Origin: Styela clava
Taxonomy: Eukaryota > Chordata > Ascidiacea > Stolidobranchia > Styelidae
Assembly: GCF_964204865.1 (NCBI RefSeq)
Contig: NC_135263.1
Span: forward strand, 11,887,426-11,951,425
Length of the DNA stretch: 64,000 nucleotides
Reading direction: 5' to 3'
Below, one piece after another: positions 62,021 to 64,000 of the stretch; positions within the stretch are counted from its first letter, which is position 1, and each line of letters starts with the position of its first letter. The position numbers and the translations under genes are program-made. The notes beneath the pieces were generated by a model, which made no database searches, had not been told where the DNA came from, and saw only the letters and a program-made list of their open reading frames with translations.

Positions 62021-63279
62021 AACATATCAACAATTCAATTTTTATTCAGCAAAATAAGATACTAAATAGATACAAGTAACAGAAAACACAATAGTGTGAA
62101 TAGAAGCACTTAAATCAATACAAAGTGATACGTAAATCAAAAAAATCATATGAGGTCTTCAACCATTAGATTATCTAATTCCCATTATGATTTTCTATGA
62201 TTGACAATGAAACCATACACAAACAGATTTAGGTGTGGCACTACTATGTTTTGAATGTTGTTTATTATTTTTGTCAGAATTTCACATCCTACATTGTTAG
62301 TAAAAATCTAATTAGGATACTTTTTTTCTATTTAGCAATGATGACAAAAAATTATAGCTTTGTATTGTTTTACTTGAACACGTAGACTAGCATGTAGTTA
62401 GAAATATTGAAGGCGGTGAATAATTTGTACAAACATGTAACACATGTTTTACAGCTCTGATATTTTTTTTTTACAAATTTGCACAAAGCAAAATTACCAA
62501 TATAATAACCCACTTATCAGGTAATTTCATGCATTGTTGTTATATAATATTTCCTTTTTTGGAATCTTCAAATAGAGTTATATATATATCGTAATTATAT
62601 AGCTTGCCACACTCTCTATACAATGACTAGTTAAGCCGCTCTGCTCCCAGTATATTTTAAGTTCACAGACACATCTTGTAAAAAATTAGCGACTCACTTG
62701 TTTTTAGTTACACAAGGTTTGGGAAAAAGGTATGTGTTTAAAAAATGTTTTAACGAAGCAGCAAAAATGGCAAGAAAATGCAAAATTATGTACAAGCTTA
62801 TAAAAAAGGGATATAGTGATAGTGTATTACTATTGAGAGGTAGTAAAAACATTGATCAAATCGAGATAAGTTACCGTATATATTATTATTTTTCAGAATA
62901 AAGTACTTCAAATCATGTAGATTTTCGAAAATGCATTTGATCATATTATATATATATGTTTATAATTAAAATGATGTGTAACTTATATTTAAATTTGTTC
63001 TGAAATTTCATTATGTTTTCAATACGAGGTTAGAGAAGGGTGTACATTGCTTACAGCGTCCTACATTTTTTATATCCTTCTTATTATCAGAGTTGAATAG
63101 AGTCGTCAGAAATAACTTTGAAGAGAATAAAATGCACTTTTGAATACGCAAAACAAAAAACCTCAAGTATCTCGTCATGTTCAGAATTGTATGAAAATTT
63201 AAGCTGACTGTGTTCTTTTAAAATAAGACTATCCGACATAATTATATAGTTATTCTGCACTGAATCGCTTGAGGTTTCT
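62021..63279. other. Intergenic region between ENPP and the right-edge receptor
   Basis: Two genes converge here (ENPP on +, receptor-like gene on -), so it holds both 3' UTRs. A 67-codon frame at 62,698-62,901 has no recognisable domain and is probably chance. Confidence 0.5.
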
Positions 63280-63878
63280 TCAAATGCGATTAGCATGCAC
63301 ATGGCTTGTTGTTGTAGTATACTGTAAGGTTCTCCTCGATGCAACATCATCAATGTCGTCAGCATCTGCGTCATCGTCATTGCAAGTATAGCAGGGTAGC
63401 AACATTGCTTTCCATTGTTTAAAGCTACATACAATAGCCGTAACGTTGATCAGTGTATTGATGTTGTAAATAAAATGCCTCAATTTAGTTTCGTATGAAT
63501 GAACAAACCAGTAACGGGTCACAGCAATCGTCAATCCATCGGTTATGACGCAGACTAATGAAATGACAACACATCTAGTGACGACTTGCATCAAGTTTTT
63601 CTGTCCATTAGACGGTGTCGTAGATTCTTTTTTCAATCGCTTCGACGCCCCTCTCACGTCATTTGCTGCTAGAGCTGGGATAGAGCTTTTTCGTCGTTGC
63701 TCCAATTTTGTAGTGTGTCTGATTAAAGGATAGACACATAGTGCCACAAGCAAGATGTGCAAAATCGTACTGCTGACCAACCAGAGCGTGGGTATCACAT
63801 CGTAAACCGCGTTCTCAATTCCAACACACTTTCCTAGCTGTGGTTCATAGTGATAATTTCTCCATAGTAGAAGAGCTG
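63280..63878 (-). CDS. 3'-terminal exon of a seven-helix receptor-like protein (partial)
   Basis: On the minus strand an acceptor TTTTCGCAG, just above 63,878, opens an uninterrupted frame to the stop at 63,280 (the open frame extends to 63,927). In order: an extracellular stretch with a Cys (YEPQLGKCVGIENAVYDVIP), a helix TLWLVSSTILHILLVALCV (TM5-like), a basic loop, a helix RCVVISLVCVITDGLTIAV (TM6-like), a helix within the FIYNINTLINVTAIVCSF segment (TM7-like), and an Asp-rich cytoplasmic tail. This fits the C-terminal half of a class A-like GPCR, but no CWxP or NPxxY is present and I do not recognise the family. Earlier exons lie beyond the right edge. Confidence 0.55.
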
Positions 63879-64000
63879 CTGCGAAAATATGAAAACAAAA
63901 TAGTAAAAGTTTTTGGCATGTATACATTCAGTTATACATTGTCTTATTGAAGCTTACGAAGCCCTATTTTGGGATAATCTGTGCTATAAAGGAATGAACT

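Noticed and set aside
62698..62901. 67-codon lysine-rich open frame
   Set aside because: No domain, no splice-site support, compositionally like the AT-rich background; probably chance.

Overview
This is eukaryotic, AT-rich, intron-dense DNA from an animal. The receptor genes look most like chordate S1P/LPA (EDG)-type G-protein-coupled receptors. Introns are short apart from transposon insertions, and the non-coding DNA is packed with small hAT-type elements. Together this suggests an invertebrate chordate, most likely a tunicate (ascidian). That assignment is inference; no species marker was seen.

Layout. (1) 1-9.37 kb: no gene recognised. (2) 9.4-17 kb: receptor gene A, seven coding exons recovered, introns enlarged by hAT elements. 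(3) 17-26.1 kb: transposon-rich spacer. (4) 26.2-32.8 kb: an orphan TM6-TM7 receptor exon (broken), receptor gene B (eight exons, 399 codons) and its 3' flank. (5) 32.9-43.5 kb: a second tandem copy of about 22-32.8 kb, carrying the same repeats, the orphan exon (open) and receptor gene C (409 codons). (6) 43.5-51.5 kb: a THAP-domain fossil, a tRNA-derived SINE with an inverted partial copy, and the wreck of a fourth receptor unit (D). (7) 51.6-62.0 kb: a complete 21-exon ectonucleotide pyrophosphatase/phosphodiesterase (ENPP) with one somatomedin-B domain, a full metal site, a nuclease-like domain and a GPI-type C-terminal tail; two alternative first exons are visible. (8) Right edge, minus strand: the last exon of a further seven-helix receptor-like gene.

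Exons were joined by hand with GT/AG sites, phase continuity and A/B/C comparison. The reconstructed CDS lengths of B, C and ENPP are multiples of three with no internal stop, which supports the models.

How the genes may work together: vertebrate ENPP2 (autotaxin) makes the ligand for EDG-family LPA receptors, so an ENPP beside an expanding EDG-like cluster is suggestive. However, this ENPP keeps the insertion loop that autotaxin lost, so a nucleotide-type substrate is at least as likely. The receptors have lost the E/DRY arginine context and the NPxxY tyrosine, so they may be atypical (decoy, biased or partner-dependent) receptors.
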